Shown here one piece after another: positions 1 through 9,092 of a stretch of DNA of 64,000 nt (its first letter is position 1; the number at the start of each line of letters is the position of its first letter). The translations under genes and the position numbers were made by a program. Below the pieces are notes generated by a model. That model was not told the origin of the DNA. It saw nothing but the letters and a program-made list of their open reading frames with translations, and did no database searches. The stretch is from contig NZ_AMXF01000001.1 in NCBI RefSeq assembly GCF_000310225.1, positions 165,007-229,006 of the forward strand, read 5' to 3'. This stretch comes from Thauera phenylacetica B4P (GTDB lineage Bacteria > Pseudomonadota > Gammaproteobacteria > Burkholderiales > Rhodocyclaceae).

Positions 1-1
1 C

Positions 2-301
2 GCGGTCGACCGCACCGCAATCTGCCGATTGCTGGCAGGCGCCGCACAGGCCAAGCTGGAAGGGCGGATCGTTCCGATCATGCGGACCCGGGCGCCGGGC
101 ATCAGCCAGCTTGGCTCCCTGGCCGACAAGGTGCGGCGCTGGGCGGAGCTTACTGGCGTGGAGCCGACTTGTGTGTTGGGTTGCCTGAAAGCACTGAGCG
201 AAGAGGGGCCGACTGAGATCGTGGAGCGTCTGCTCCAATCGATTGGGACGAGGGCGCTGGTGAAGGAATATGCCTCGACATGTGCGCGCGTGTTTGTTTG
301 A
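2..301 (+). CDS. C-terminal end of an unrecognised protein (cut by window edge)
   Basis: An open frame runs in from the left edge with no stop and ends at TGA 299-301, giving about 99 C-terminal residues. The tail is basic at first (RIVPIMRTRAPGIS), then helical (KVRRWAEL, VERLLQSIG). I do not recognise a family with confidence. A weak guess is the C-terminus of an SbcD-like nuclease subunit, because an SbcC-like ATPase gene lies 3.7 kb downstream on the same strand. That guess rests on context alone. A TTG at 29 is the first internal start-like codon, but the frame is open upstream of it, so a larger gene is more likely. Confidence 0.5.
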   Translation, partial: AVDRTAICRLLAGAAQAKLEGRIVPIMRTRAPGISQLGSLADKVRRWAELTGVEPTCVLGCLKALSEEGPTEIVERLLQSIGTRALVKEYASTCARVFV

Positions 302-323
302 ATCGTGGAAGGCTGAATGTCTA

Positions 324-349
324 TATAATTAGGTACCATATGATATGGT
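324..349 (+). promoter_or_regulatory. -10 box and palindromic operator in front of marR
   Basis: A perfect TATAAT lies at 324-329. About 6 bases later is the perfect palindrome ACCATAT-G-ATATGGT at 335-349, near the expected transcription start and over the first possible start codon. Palindromes of this kind next to marR genes are normally autorepressor sites. No good -35 box at standard spacing is visible (TTGAAT 298-303 is 20 bases from the -10), so the promoter may be weak or extended. Confidence 0.55.
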
Positions 350-863
350 GGCTAATGTGAAGTTCGATCAAAAATACCAAGCCCTACTTCAAGAGGCGCA
401 GCGGCGGGGGCTCCCTGATGTAGAGGGAATCCGGCTGTGCTTTCAAGTGCTGTCGCTCGCGTCTTCTATTGATCGTGACTGTGCGCGCTTGCTGGCGCCC
501 CACGGCCTCTCCGAGGGCCGCTTTGTGCTGATGTTCCTTCTAGAAGCCGCCAGCGATGGATTGGCTCCCAATGAACTCGCCAAACAGGCAGGCGTAACAC
601 GTGCTACGGTCACGGGACTCCTTGATGGCCTGGAACGTGAGGCGTTGATCGAGCGTCGGGTCGATAGCCATGATCGCCGGGCTTTGCGCATCTATTTGAC
701 CCGTAAAGGCAAACAGGTGGCAGTGAGGGTTTTTGATTCGCATGGGCGTTGGATTGCAGGCTTGTTCAGCAACCTGACTATCCATGAGCGTGGCCACCTT
801 GCGCTGCTGCTCGATAAGGCTGCTGGCAACCTTTGCGTTGGTGGCGTAAAGACATGCAGGTGA
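345..863 (+). CDS. MarR-family transcriptional regulator
   Basis: A 172-residue winged-helix regulator. The central part has the MarR helix-turn-helix (LAKQAGVTRATVTGLLDGLE, about residues 80-100), followed by the wing with the family signature DSHDRRALRIYLTRKG. MarR proteins are dimeric repressors that release DNA on binding small phenolic or oxidising ligands. The start is uncertain: ATG 345 lies inside a palindromic operator with no ribosome site, whereas GTG 357 has GGTGG at 347-351 just upstream and would give 168 residues. The downstream AlkD-like gene overlaps its 3' end, so this regulator probably controls that gene and the DUF6616 gene. Ligand unknown. Confidence 0.85.
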   Translation: MVANVKFDQKYQALLQEAQRRGLPDVEGIRLCFQVLSLASSIDRDCARLLAPHGLSEGRFVLMFLLEAASDGLAPNELAKQAGVTRATVTGLLDGLEREALIERRVDSHDRRALRIYLTRKGKQVAVRVFDSHGRWIAGLFSNLTIHERGHLALLLDKAAGNLCVGGVKTCR

Positions 864-1636
864 GTCGGTCTGCCGCTCGCAAGGGGGCTACGCGTGGGAC
901 CGACATCCCTCCTGACATCCTTGACGGATTGTCGCGCGGCGTGTTGCAGAGCGCGACGCTCGTAGAGTGCCTCGCAGTAGATCAGGCTCGCCTGCTGCGT
1001 GCAACCTTTCCTGAACTGCCTCAGCGGTTACTGGCTGAGGCAGACGAGGTGTGCCGACTTGGCATCCTGAAGCGGATGGCGGGGATCGGCGCTGTGCTGC
1101 TGAATGCTCTGGGGACGGCAGGTATCGATCGCTGCCGTACTAGCGAATCGGACACAGTGCGTGGCTGGGCTTGTTTCATGATTGGTGCGCAGGTTCAGCA
1201 GGATCTATTGGCGCGTCTCGCCGCCATCCAACCGCTTGCTGACGACGCGCATTTTGGTGTTCGCGAGTGGGCCTGGATGGCACTACGACCACACCTGACA
1301 GAGCAGTTGGAAGTGTCTGTCCAGCAACTGGCGGTCTGGACAGCCTCTCCTTCCTGCCGTCTGCGACGCTTCGCCAGCGAAGCTTTGCGGCCGCGTGGCG
1401 TGTGGTGCGCGCACATCTCTTTGTTCAAGGACGAACCGAACCGTGGCTTGCCCATTCTGTCGCCGTTGCGTGCCGATCCGTCTGCGTATGTGCAGGACTC
1501 CGTAGCCAACTGGCTTAACGATGTCGCCAAGGATCAACCCGACTGGGTGCGCAGCCTTTGCGCACAGTGGCTTCAAGGCAAGCCCGCCGATGCCACACGC
1601 CGAATATGCCAGCGGGCTCTGCGTAATTTGAAATGA
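854..1636 (+). CDS. AlkD-like DNA alkylation repair (HEAT-repeat) protein
   Basis: About 260 residues, mostly helical, resembling HEAT-repeat DNA alkylation repair proteins. Paired helices carry aromatic residues (REWAWMALRPHL), and the C-terminal stretch PDWVRSLCAQWLQGKPADAT followed by RRICQRALRNLK is typical of the family end. AlkD-type enzymes remove alkylated bases without flipping them. I cannot confirm the catalytic residues here, so the activity is inferred from the fold. The start is taken at ATG 854; a TTG at 833 is possible. It overlaps the end of marR by about 10 bases, so the two are probably co-transcribed. A link to alkylation stress or detoxification is inference. Confidence 0.6.
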   Translation: MQVSRSAARKGATRGTDIPPDILDGLSRGVLQSATLVECLAVDQARLLRATFPELPQRLLAEADEVCRLGILKRMAGIGAVLLNALGTAGIDRCRTSESDTVRGWACFMIGAQVQQDLLARLAAIQPLADDAHFGVREWAWMALRPHLTEQLEVSVQQLAVWTASPSCRLRRFASEALRPRGVWCAHISLFKDEPNRGLPILSPLRADPSAYVQDSVANWLNDVAKDQPDWVRSLCAQWLQGKPADATRRICQRALRNLK

Positions 1637-1820
1637 AAGGAACAACTTATGTCGCACTATCTCATCGAACTCTACACTCCCAATGCCGCGTGGCAGGTAT
1701 TGTCAGCCGATCAGCGCAAAAAGTTCTTGAATGGTATTCAATCTGCCATGAGCGAGCTGTCTAAGCTGGGAATTGAAGTGCTGGCACTGGGCGAAAACGA
1801 TCGCAGCATTGCGCAGGCTA

Positions 1821-2934
1821 TTGCTCCGGCCCTGTGAAGTTTTAAGCGGCGTACCGAACCCGACGATCCTGGAAGTAGCTCATAACGCGCTCAGGAGTTT
1901 TCTCCAGCATCGTCATATGCTCGTTGGCGGCCTCGCGTAATTTGGCTTTGGTTCGCACTGGAACGCGCTTGCCCATTTCCTGCTTCAAGTCCGCGTTGAG
2001 TCGCTCCTCTGGGTTGAGTTGCGGACTGTAGCTGGGAAGGTAAAACAGCTCAATCTGATCCTTACGCTCGCCCACCCACGCCTTGACCAATTTGCTGTGA
2101 TGCACACGCAAGTTGTCCAGTATCAGGAAGACTTTTTTGCCCGCGTCTTTGATCAAGGAGGCCAGGAATTCAATGAGCTTTTCAGCATCAAATGCTTCGT
2201 CAATGATCATCCACCGGGTCTTGCCCTGGTTGGTCACCGTGGCAATCATCGAGAGCTTTTGGCGCGTGCCTCCTACCGACATGGTCACAGGTGTTTTTCC
2301 CGCTGGGGCATAGCTCCTGCCGCGCACGTCAGTGTTGACCAGTGCGGTCTCATCACCCCAGTGGATTTCCCCTCCCTCCGCTCTGGCGCGCTGCTCTATG
2401 GCAGGGTATTCACCTTCGAGCCAGGCTTGCACCGCTGCGGGGCTTTGCTCGTAGGCACGTTTGATGGGTTTCTGTGGGGTGAAGCCCCATCGTGTGAGGT
2501 ATTTTCCTATGCTGCGTACCTGCAGTTTGATGCCAAATTCCTGCTCAATGAGTTGTCCCACTGCAGCCCGGCTCCAAAGATGGAAGTCCATCTTCAGCTG
2601 CTCAGGTCGCTTGTCGATGATCATGCGTTGGATGGCATCTTCTTGGGCTTGGCTGAGCACCCGTCCATCACCCTTGTTGCGGCCACGAAGTGCTGGGCGA
2701 ATGCTTGCCCACCCACCGGCCTCGAACAGATCAATCGTCGTGCGCACTGTCGGGTAACTCAGCCCGCTCATCGCCACGATTTGCATGACTTTGATGCCCT
2801 TCTTGTACAGCCGAATCACCTGCTTGCGCCTCTCGTGCAGTTGATCCAGTGTTTGATATCTTGCGTCTTCTTTTTCCATGACCAGTACATGGGGGCAGCG
2901 ATCAAAATATCAATACTTTACTGGGCCGAATCTA
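1821..2934 (-). mobile_element. IS630-family insertion sequence (1.1 kb)
   Basis: Bounded by target TA at 1819-1820 and 2935-2936. Terminal inverted repeats can be seen: TGCTCCGGCCCTGTGAAGTT on the left against TAGATTCGGCCCAGTAAAGT (right end, reverse complement), sharing CGGCCC, GT and AAGT blocks. It carries one transposase gene on the minus strand. TA duplication is the hallmark of the IS630/Tc1/mariner group. It sits inside the DUF6616 gene. Confidence 0.88.
1842..2879 (-). CDS. IS630-family transposase
   Basis: 345 residues, full length for the family. The N-terminal helix-turn-helix region (VMQIVAMSGLSYPTVRTTI) is followed by a winged segment and the DDE catalytic domain. Likely acidic residues are D in HWGDETALVN, D in FLILDNLRVHHS and the E in QLNPEERLNADLK. 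The Asp-to-Glu spacing of about 34 residues with NPEE is characteristic. The frame is intact, so the element may still be mobile. ATG 2879 is the natural start. Confidence 0.93.
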   Translation of the reverse strand: MEKEDARYQTLDQLHERRKQVIRLYKKGIKVMQIVAMSGLSYPTVRTTIDLFEAGGWASIRPALRGRNKGDGRVLSQAQEDAIQRMIIDKRPEQLKMDFHLWSRAAVGQLIEQEFGIKLQVRSIGKYLTRWGFTPQKPIKRAYEQSPAAVQAWLEGEYPAIEQRARAEGGEIHWGDETALVNTDVRGRSYAPAGKTPVTMSVGGTRQKLSMIATVTNQGKTRWMIIDEAFDAEKLIEFLASLIKDAGKKVFLILDNLRVHHSKLVKAWVGERKDQIELFYLPSYSPQLNPEERLNADLKQEMGKRVPVRTKAKLREAANEHMTMLEKTPERVMSYFQDRRVRYAA

Positions 2935-3177
2935 TAGCGAGCACCGCTTCGTGGGAATCTGGCGCTTTCCAGATCAGCAGGCGCGAAATGTACTTTTGGG
3001 GGGAATTTTGGCTAGCGGCTGGTACAACTACTTTGACCATGTGAATGCCGCCAGTGATGCGGGCGGCTTCGAGGGTCACTTGGTTGCCTTGGCGAGGGAC
3101 TGAGCTTTGCGGTTCATGGGGTTGTCTCCAGACGGGAATTAACCTGACGAGGCTTGACCTGGAACGGCAGACTCGGC

Positions 3178-3651
3178 CTACGCGGAAAACCAAAGCGGGA
3201 AGGCCGCGAGGAGCTGGCTGAACGTGTGCTCGGCAGTCAGTGCGGGCAATTGCTCGGTGTGGAATGCCGCCGGAATGTCGTCCTGGCTCATCTCGCCCTT
3301 GCGCACGGCACGGTTCAGCACCTCCAGGCGCTCGAGCCAGATCAGCTCGTAGCGCGCGATGGCGTCCCATTCGGCCGGCGTATTGCTCTCCAGGTCGAAG
3401 GCGTAACCGGTGGCGATCGGGTCGGTGTCCTCATAGCGCACGCACACCTCGCGGTAACTGCCGAAGTCGTGCGGGAAGGACTTGATGACCAGGCCGGCCT
3501 GGCAGTCGGCAGGGACGGGATGCAGGCGTTCCAGCATGCGCTTGAACACCTGGCATTCGCGCCGGGAGCGTTCTTCGTAGTCGGGGCGGCCCACCTGGGC
3601 CGCGTTTTCTTCGCATGGCACGGGGCCGATGTTCATGATCTGGCTGGGCAT
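3178..3651 (-). CDS. Conserved hypothetical protein of the element
   Basis: 157 residues starting MPSQIMNIGPVPCEENAAQVG. The start is set at ATG 3651 because the frame above it is leader-like and GGAGA lies 12 bases upstream. The protein is soluble and acidic, rich in aromatic residues (ARYELIWLERLEVLNRAV), with no transmembrane segment or signal. I do not recognise a family. It stands alone on the minus strand behind a structured leader of the kind shared by other minus-strand genes of this element, which suggests shared regulation with the block at 10.7-16 kb. Confidence 0.6.
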   Translation of the reverse strand: MPSQIMNIGPVPCEENAAQVGRPDYEERSRRECQVFKRMLERLHPVPADCQAGLVIKSFPHDFGSYREVCVRYEDTDPIATGYAFDLESNTPAEWDAIARYELIWLERLEVLNRAVRKGEMSQDDIPAAFHTEQLPALTAEHTFSQLLAAFPLWFSA

Positions 3652-3664
3652 CGAGGCGGTGTCT

Positions 3665-3764
3665 CCAAGAAGAACGGAAACACCTCCCCGCGCCGGGAAC
3701 GTGTTCCCGGGATTGCGGGGTCCGCGAGGTGCGGAAATCAAAGGCAGGTAACGGCTGCGCCGCC
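3665..3764 (-). promoter_or_regulatory. Structured leader with palindrome and dispersed 22-bp motif (copy A)
   Basis: Upstream of the gene starting at 3651, the minus strand can form a CCGGGAAC..GTTCCCGG hairpin (about 3691-3710). Further out is the first copy of a motif repeated elsewhere in the element, GGCAGGTAACGGCTGC..., at 3743-3764. The rest of the gap to 4016 shows nothing else that I recognise apart from GGAG 4004-4007, the ribosome site of the plus-strand ATPase gene. Confidence 0.45.
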
Positions 3765-4482
3765 CGGCACGCGGCCGGGTTCCCCGTCCGGGGCTGGAAG
3801 GGGGGGCGATCATCCGATCGCAAAGGATGAGGGAAGTCTGCTGGGGCTGGGTGAATCGGGCAACGGGGTGCGCGGCAAGGCGACGCGCACAGGTTCGAAG
3901 GCGCGCGATTTCCGGGTGCCGTGTGGACGTTTCTCGACAAGGCGCCACTCGCTCGCCCCTTGAAGCGGTGCGCGCCGGTGGGAAGCTGAAGGCTCTGACC
4001 TTTGGAGCCCGATGCGATGTATCCCCTCTCGCTCACCTTGAAGGGCTTTCGCGGCATCCGCGATGGCCTTGGACTCGACGTACTGACCCTCGACCTGGAG
4101 CGGCTGGCGGGCGATGCCGAACTGGTGGCGCTTTCCGGGGCTAACGGCCGCGGCAAGAGCACCATCCTCGACAACCTGCAGCCTTTCCAGACCCTGCCGT
4201 CCCGCGCGAGCCTGGCGGGGCCGGGCGGCTTCTCCTACTACGATCACGTGGTGCTGCCGGAAAGCGAGAAGGACCTGGTATGGCTGCACGAGGGGCGGCG
4301 CTTTCGCTCGCAGATCGTGATCCGCAACAACGGCCGGCGGGCGACCGATGCCTTCCTCTTCGAGGCCGATGCAGAGGGGCGTTGGCGTCCGGTGGTGCGT
4401 AACCGGTCACTGAGCGGCGTTCTTTGCCCGCCCGCGCCCACGCGGAACAATCCCTCCCACATTCATCAGGGAGGAGCCGGCA

Positions 4483-4791
4483 GTGACCAGGGCGACAGCG
4501 ACCAACAACAAGTGGCGGCGGCGTAGCCGCCAGGAGTGGGAAACCGTCTTTGCGCGGTTTGCCGCGAGCGGCCTGGGGATCGAGCCGTTCTGCGCCCGCG
4601 AGGGGCTCAGCGAGTCGAGCTTCCGGCGCTGGCGTAGCCTGCTGGGCGAGCCGAGTACGCAGCCTGCCGCGCCGGCGATGGAGGCCACTGGCTTCGTCGA
4701 CGCCGGCACGCTCAAACTCGGCGGCACGGGCCGCCTCGAACTGCGGCTCGACCTGGGCGACGGCGTGATCCTTCACCTGTCGCGCGGCTGA
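4483..4791 (+). CDS. tnpA: IS66 accessory protein TnpA
   Basis: 102 residues from GTG 4483. The N-terminal half is a Trp/Arg-rich helix-turn-helix of the IS66 OrfA type (RQEWETVFARFAASGLGIEP, then SFRRWRSLLGE). The C-terminal half is short and acidic-hydrophobic. In IS66 elements TnpA and TnpB are both needed with TnpC for transposition, but their exact roles are not settled. Its stop touches the tnpB start (TGATG at 4789-4793), which points to translational coupling. Confidence 0.88.
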   Translation: MTRATATNNKWRRRSRQEWETVFARFAASGLGIEPFCAREGLSESSFRRWRSLLGEPSTQPAAPAMEATGFVDAGTLKLGGTGRLELRLDLGDGVILHLSRG

Positions 4792-5150
4792 TGTTCTTCC
4801 CCGAAGGCGCCGTCCGCGTCCATGTCTATGGCCGCCCGGTCGACATGCGCAAATCCTTCGACGGCCTGTACGCGCTCACGCGCCAGGCGCTCGGCTGCGA
4901 TCCGCTGTCGGGCGAGCTGTTCGTGTTCATCAACCGGCGTGGCACGCAGATGAAGGTGCTGTACTGGGACCGCACCGGATTCTGCGTGTGGGCCAAGCGT
5001 CTCGAGCAGGGGCGCTTCGTGTCGAACTGGGCGCAGGTCCGCACGCGCCAGATGGACTGGACCGGGCTCAAGCTCTTGCTCGAAGGCATCGAGCCGGCCC
5101 GCACCAAGCGCCGTTTCAGATTGCCCCAGAACGCCGTGAAACCCGCATGA
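4791..5150 (+). CDS. tnpB: IS66 accessory protein TnpB
   Basis: 119 residues with the very conserved IS66 OrfB features: VYGRPVDMRKSFDGLYALTR near the start, LFVFINRRGTQMKVLYWDRT in the middle and FCVWAKRLEQGRF after it. Full length. It overlaps the end of tnpA and is followed 29 bases later by tnpC. Function in transposition is known only genetically for the family. Confidence 0.95.
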   Translation: MFFPEGAVRVHVYGRPVDMRKSFDGLYALTRQALGCDPLSGELFVFINRRGTQMKVLYWDRTGFCVWAKRLEQGRFVSNWAQVRTRQMDWTGLKLLLEGIEPARTKRRFRLPQNAVKPA

Positions 5151-5179
5151 ATGCTGGGCTCTACGGTAAAATATGCGCC

Positions 5180-6799
5180 ATGTCCGCACCGCACTGCACC
5201 CCCGTTCCGACCCTTGCCGAGGCCGCCCAGTGGGCGCCCGAGCAGATCGTCGGACTGGCACAGGCGAACGTCGCCTTGCAGCGCGACATGGATGCGATGC
5301 GGCTCGAGTTTGCGGCACTCAAGCATCAGCTCGAGTGGTTCCGCCGCCAGCTCTTTGGCCAGAAGAGCGAGAAGCGCGTGGTGTCACCCGACACCACGCA
5401 GATGTATCTGGGCGAGTTGCCGATCCCCGACACGCCGCCCGACACCCCCGCCAAGACCGTGGCGGGACACACCCGTCGTGCGTCGCGCACCGACTTCGCC
5501 CAGAGCAAGGACGAATCGGCGCTGTTCTTTGACGAGACGCGCGTCCCGGTCGAGACGATCACGCTCGCCAACCCCGAGACCGAGGGCCTCACCGCCGAAC
5601 AGTTCGAGGTGATCGGCGAGAAGGTGAGCCATCGCCTGGCGCAGCGCCCGGGCAGCTACGTGATCCTCAAGTACGTGCGCCCGGTCATCAAGCGCCGCGA
5701 CACGCAGACGATCCACTGCCCGGCGGCCCCCGCCGGGGTGATCGACGGCAGCCGCGCCGACGTGAGCTTCGTCGCCGGGCTCATCACAGACAAGTTCTGC
5801 TACCACCAGCCGCTGTACCGCCAGCATCAGCGGCTCGGGGACAACGGCATCCGGGTCTCGCGCCCGTGGCTCACGCAGCTCACCCACGCGGCGCTCGCGC
5901 TGCTCGAGCCGGTCTTTACGGCCCAGCTCGACTCGATCCGCGCAAGTCGCATCAAGGCGATGGACGAGACCCCGATCAAGGCCGGGCGCGCCAGCCCGGG
6001 GAAGATGAAGGGCGGCTACTTCTGGCCGGTGTATGGCGAGCGCGACGAAATCTGCTTCGCCTATCACGAGGGGCGTAGTGGCAAGCACATCGCGCAGACC
6101 CTGGGGACCGACCCACCGCCCGAGGGGGCGGTGCTGCTCACCGACGGCTACGCGGCCTACGAACGTTACGCACAAAAATGCGGGCTCACGCGCGCGCAAT
6201 GCTGGGCGCACTCGAGAAGAAAGTTCTTCGAGGCCCAGTCGATCGAGCCCGAACGGGCGGCGCAGGCACTGGAGATGATCGGCCAGCTCTACGCGGTAGA
6301 GCAGCACATCCGTGAGGCACAGCTCGTCGGCGAGGCACGCCGCGCATACCGGCTCGCCCAGGCCAAGCCGATGGTCGACCGGTTCTTCGACTGGGTCGAC
6401 ACCCAATTCGAATCCCACGGTCTGCTGCCGAGCTCACCGCTAACCACTGCCCTGGCCTACGTGCGTGAGCGCCGGGCCGCCCTCGAGGTCTACCTCGCCG
6501 ACCCCGAGGTGCCGATCGACACCAACCACCTCGAGCGGGCGCTACGCGTAGTGCCGATGGGCCGCCGCAACTGGCTCTTCTGCTGGACCGAGGTCGGCGC
6601 GAAATACGTGGGGATCGCGCAGAGCCTGATCGCCACCTGTCGCCTGCACGACATCGACCCCTATGCCTATCTGGTCGATGTGCTCCAGCGCGTCGGCCAG
6701 CACCCTGCCGCCGATGTCGCGCAACTCACCCCAAGGCTGTGGAAGCAACACTTCGCGGCCAATCCGCTTCGATCCGATCTCCACCCGCGCTCGAAGTAG
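5180..6799 (+). CDS. tnpC: IS66 transposase TnpC
   Basis: 539 residues from ATG 5180. An N-terminal leucine-zipper-like helix (LAQANVALQRDMDAMRLEFA, then LKHQLEWFRRQLFGQKSEK) is followed by a zinc-binding/IS66 domain and the DDE catalytic region. Recognisable parts are KAMDETPIKAG, VLLTDGYAAYERYAQKCGLT, the conserved CWAHSRRKFFEA and the terminal DTNHLERALRVVPMGRRNWL with the catalytic Glu. Length is normal and the frame is intact. An in-frame extension up to 4988 has no start support. Confidence 0.95.
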   Translation: MSAPHCTPVPTLAEAAQWAPEQIVGLAQANVALQRDMDAMRLEFAALKHQLEWFRRQLFGQKSEKRVVSPDTTQMYLGELPIPDTPPDTPAKTVAGHTRRASRTDFAQSKDESALFFDETRVPVETITLANPETEGLTAEQFEVIGEKVSHRLAQRPGSYVILKYVRPVIKRRDTQTIHCPAAPAGVIDGSRADVSFVAGLITDKFCYHQPLYRQHQRLGDNGIRVSRPWLTQLTHAALALLEPVFTAQLDSIRASRIKAMDETPIKAGRASPGKMKGGYFWPVYGERDEICFAYHEGRSGKHIAQTLGTDPPPEGAVLLTDGYAAYERYAQKCGLTRAQCWAHSRRKFFEAQSIEPERAAQALEMIGQLYAVEQHIREAQLVGEARRAYRLAQAKPMVDRFFDWVDTQFESHGLLPSSPLTTALAYVRERRAALEVYLADPEVPIDTNHLERALRVVPMGRRNWLFCWTEVGAKYVGIAQSLIATCRLHDIDPYAYLVDVLQRVGQHPAADVAQLTPRLWKQHFAANPLRSDLHPRSK

Positions 6800-9092
6800 G
6801 CAAGAACGCCGCTCGGTTACCGCTTACGGTGGTGCTGCCGGATGGCACCCTGTCCGATGGCAAGACCGGCACCTACAACCGCTGTGTCGAACACTTGCTG
6901 GGTAGCGCCGAGACCTTCTTCACCTCTGCCTTCAGTGCCCAGGGCAAGCGCCAGCTGAGCGCCTACCAGAACAGCGAGATCAAAACCCTGCTCGCCGACC
7001 TGCTGGGGCAGGAGCACATCCGGAACGAAGGGAAGAAGGCTGCGCAGGTGGTCGACCTGCTGAAGGCTGGTCTGGTCGCCATGCGCCAGCAACAGGCGAG
7101 CCTGGACGAACAGCTCCTGCGCCTGCAGGATGAGTACCAGTCCTTGGGAGACACCGGCACGCGCATCGCCACACAGGCGCGTGCCCGGGTGGAGGCCCTG
7201 CGTGTGCAGGAAGCTGCCCACACGCATCTGGCCCGCCAGCAAGCGGTCTTCGATCAGGCGCGGGGCCTCGAAGCCCGGCGCACCCAGTTGAATGGCGAGC
7301 GCAGTGCCTTGATCGGCACGGGCAAACAGGTGATCGAGGTCATCGCCGACCAGGCGCAAGCTCAGCGACAACGCTTGGTGCGCCTCGAACAGCGCATCGC
7401 CCACCGCAAGGCGCAACGGTCGGCACAACTCCAGACCCTCGACCGCCAGCGTCGGCAATGCGACACGGTGCTTCTGGGCGAGGCGGCAGTGCGGCGCGCA
7501 GGCCGTCGGCTGTCGCTGGCAGAATCCGTGGCGGCCCGCCGCGCCGAGCGGTTGCAGTCTGCACGCCATCAGGTGCAGGAACTCAGCCGATGCACGGCCG
7601 CATGGGAGTCGGCCAGGCAGCGCCTGAAGGCGATCGAGCGTGAGGCGGGGCAGGCCGCTCTGAGGGCGGAGGATCTGGCGCGCCGGTTCGGGCTCGCACG
7701 GGAGGTGCCTTGCGCCGGGACCGACCTGCAGGGGCGGTGCAAGCTCCTGGGCGACGCCCGCGAGGCGCAGGGGTTGATGCCCAGCGCCCAGGGGGCGATC
7801 CGGCGCTTGTCCGCCGACAAGGCGGATGTCCAGCGGCAACTGAGCGAGCACGAGACGCAGCGTCGGGCCCTGACGCAGGCGCCCCAGGTGTTGGCGCATG
7901 CCGAGCGGCGGGAAGCCATCGCCCGCGATCGGGCAACCCGGTACGGCAGGTTGGCCGCCCGGATGGGCGAGATTCAGCAGACACTGACCCGACGCAACGA
8001 CATCGAGCGGGAACTGGCAGCGCTGACGCAAGCCGGAAGCCAGGACGGCGAGACCGATGAGGAACATGCCGAGCGCCTCGACATCAGGGCGACGCTAAAG
8101 GCGCTGGAAGCACAGCACGAGCAGCAGGCCAAGCACTACCGACAGGGGCTCGATCGGCTGGATGAGGCACTGGCAGCCTTGCCGCCGGCCTTCGACGGAC
8201 GGGTTCTGTCCGAGGCGGAGCGAACCCTGGCCGCAGCGCAGGCTGCATTCGCCGAGGCCGAGCGCGCCCACCTGCAAGCGGTGCGGGATGCCGAAAGGCG
8301 GACCGCCCTGGACCGCCAGCTCCGGGACAGGAAGCGGGAGCGGGCGGATGCAGCGGCACGCATCGCCCAGGTGGAGGCGCAGCTGGGCAACTGGAGCCTG
8401 CTGGTCAAGTGCCTGGGCAACGATGGCCTGATCGCGCTGGCGATCGACGATGCGGGGCCCGCCCTCGCGGGCCTTGCCAACGACCTGCTGTTGGCGAGCT
8501 ACGGCCCGAGGTTCACGGTCTCACTGCTGACCCAGGTGGAGAACCGCAAGGGCGAGCAGCGCGAGGGCTTCGTCATCGAAGTCCACGACGGGGAGTCCGG
8601 GCAGAGCAAGCGGGTCGAGCAGATGAGCGGTGGGGAGAGGATCTGGGTGAACGAGTGCCTGGTGCGTGCGGTCGCCCTGTACCTGTCGCAGAACAGTGGC
8701 CGCTGTTACGGCACGCTCTTCAGCGACGAGGCCGATGGCGCTCTGGACCCGGCGCGCAAGCGCATGTTCATGGCGATGAAGCGCGAGGTGCTGCGCCTGG
8801 GTGGGTATGCGCGGGAGATCTTCATCTCCCAGACGCCGGAACTGACGTCCATGGCCGACGCGGTGATCAATCTGGACGCCTGGGGGCCTCCAACGATGAA
8901 AGCGTCGGCCCCGCCAGCTGAGCCGGAGTATCAAGGGGCATGATGGGCGTCACGGCTGGTTACAGAATGGACAACTGATGCCGGTTTTCCGGCAAATTGT
9001 GAACATGTAAGTTATTGTCGCTGCTTGGAAAAATGGAATTTCTATGGGGTGAGTGTTAAAATTGAACTTGTGACCTTGCAAGGGGTGTTCGT

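Larger units (their letters stand above)
1649..3101 (+). pseudogene. DUF6616-type small protein, split by an IS630 element
   Basis: The 5' part starts at ATG 1649 after GAAAGGA and reads MSHYLIELYTPNAAWQVL onward. The frame is broken after codon ...IAQA by an IS630-family element inserted at TA 1819-1820. Removing the element and one TA joins the frame exactly to 2937-3101, which continues SEHRFVGIWRFPDQQ... to LVALARD and TGA 3099-3101. The rebuilt protein is about 112 residues, the size of stand-alone DUF6616 (YCII-like ferredoxin-fold) proteins. As it stands, the 5' half reads into the element and stops after 62 residues, so it is probably inactive. It was probably the third gene of the marR operon. 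Confidence 0.75.
4399..6827 (+). mobile_element. IS66-family insertion sequence (2429 bp) with 8-bp target duplication
   Basis: Terminal inverted repeats begin GTAACCGGTCAC at 4399 and, on the other strand, GTAAGCGGTAAC at 6827. They match at 24 of the first 27 positions. The flanks 4391-4398 and 6828-6835 are both GGTGGTGC, a perfect 8-bp target duplication as expected for IS66. It carries the standard three genes tnpA, tnpB and tnpC in order on the plus strand, all with open frames, so it looks complete and recent. Confidence 0.95.
4017..8943 (+). pseudogene. SbcC-like SMC-type ATPase gene, interrupted by IS66
   Basis: The first part (4017-4398) encodes MYPLSLTLKGFRGIRDGLGL and the Walker A loop SGANGRGKST. 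The gene resumes at 6836 and runs to 8943 with a long, Gln/Arg/Ala-rich coiled-coil region, then the signature MSGGERIW and Walker B YGTLFSDEADGALD. Deleting 4399-6827 plus one 8-bp duplication restores one frame (RWRPVV-LPDGTLSDGK), giving about 829 residues, the right size and order for an SbcC/Rad50-like DNA-repair ATPase. GGAG 4004-4007 precedes ATG 4017. The two halves are now separate, so the ATPase is probably non-functional. A partner SbcD-type nuclease is not seen in the window unless the cut gene at the left edge is one. Confidence 0.85.

Noticed and set aside
2019..3044. 341-codon plus-strand frame through the IS630 element
   Set aside because: Antisense to an intact transposase with DDE residues.
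5384..6418. 344-codon minus-strand frame within IS66
   Set aside because: Antisense to tnpC; composition typical of a shadow frame.
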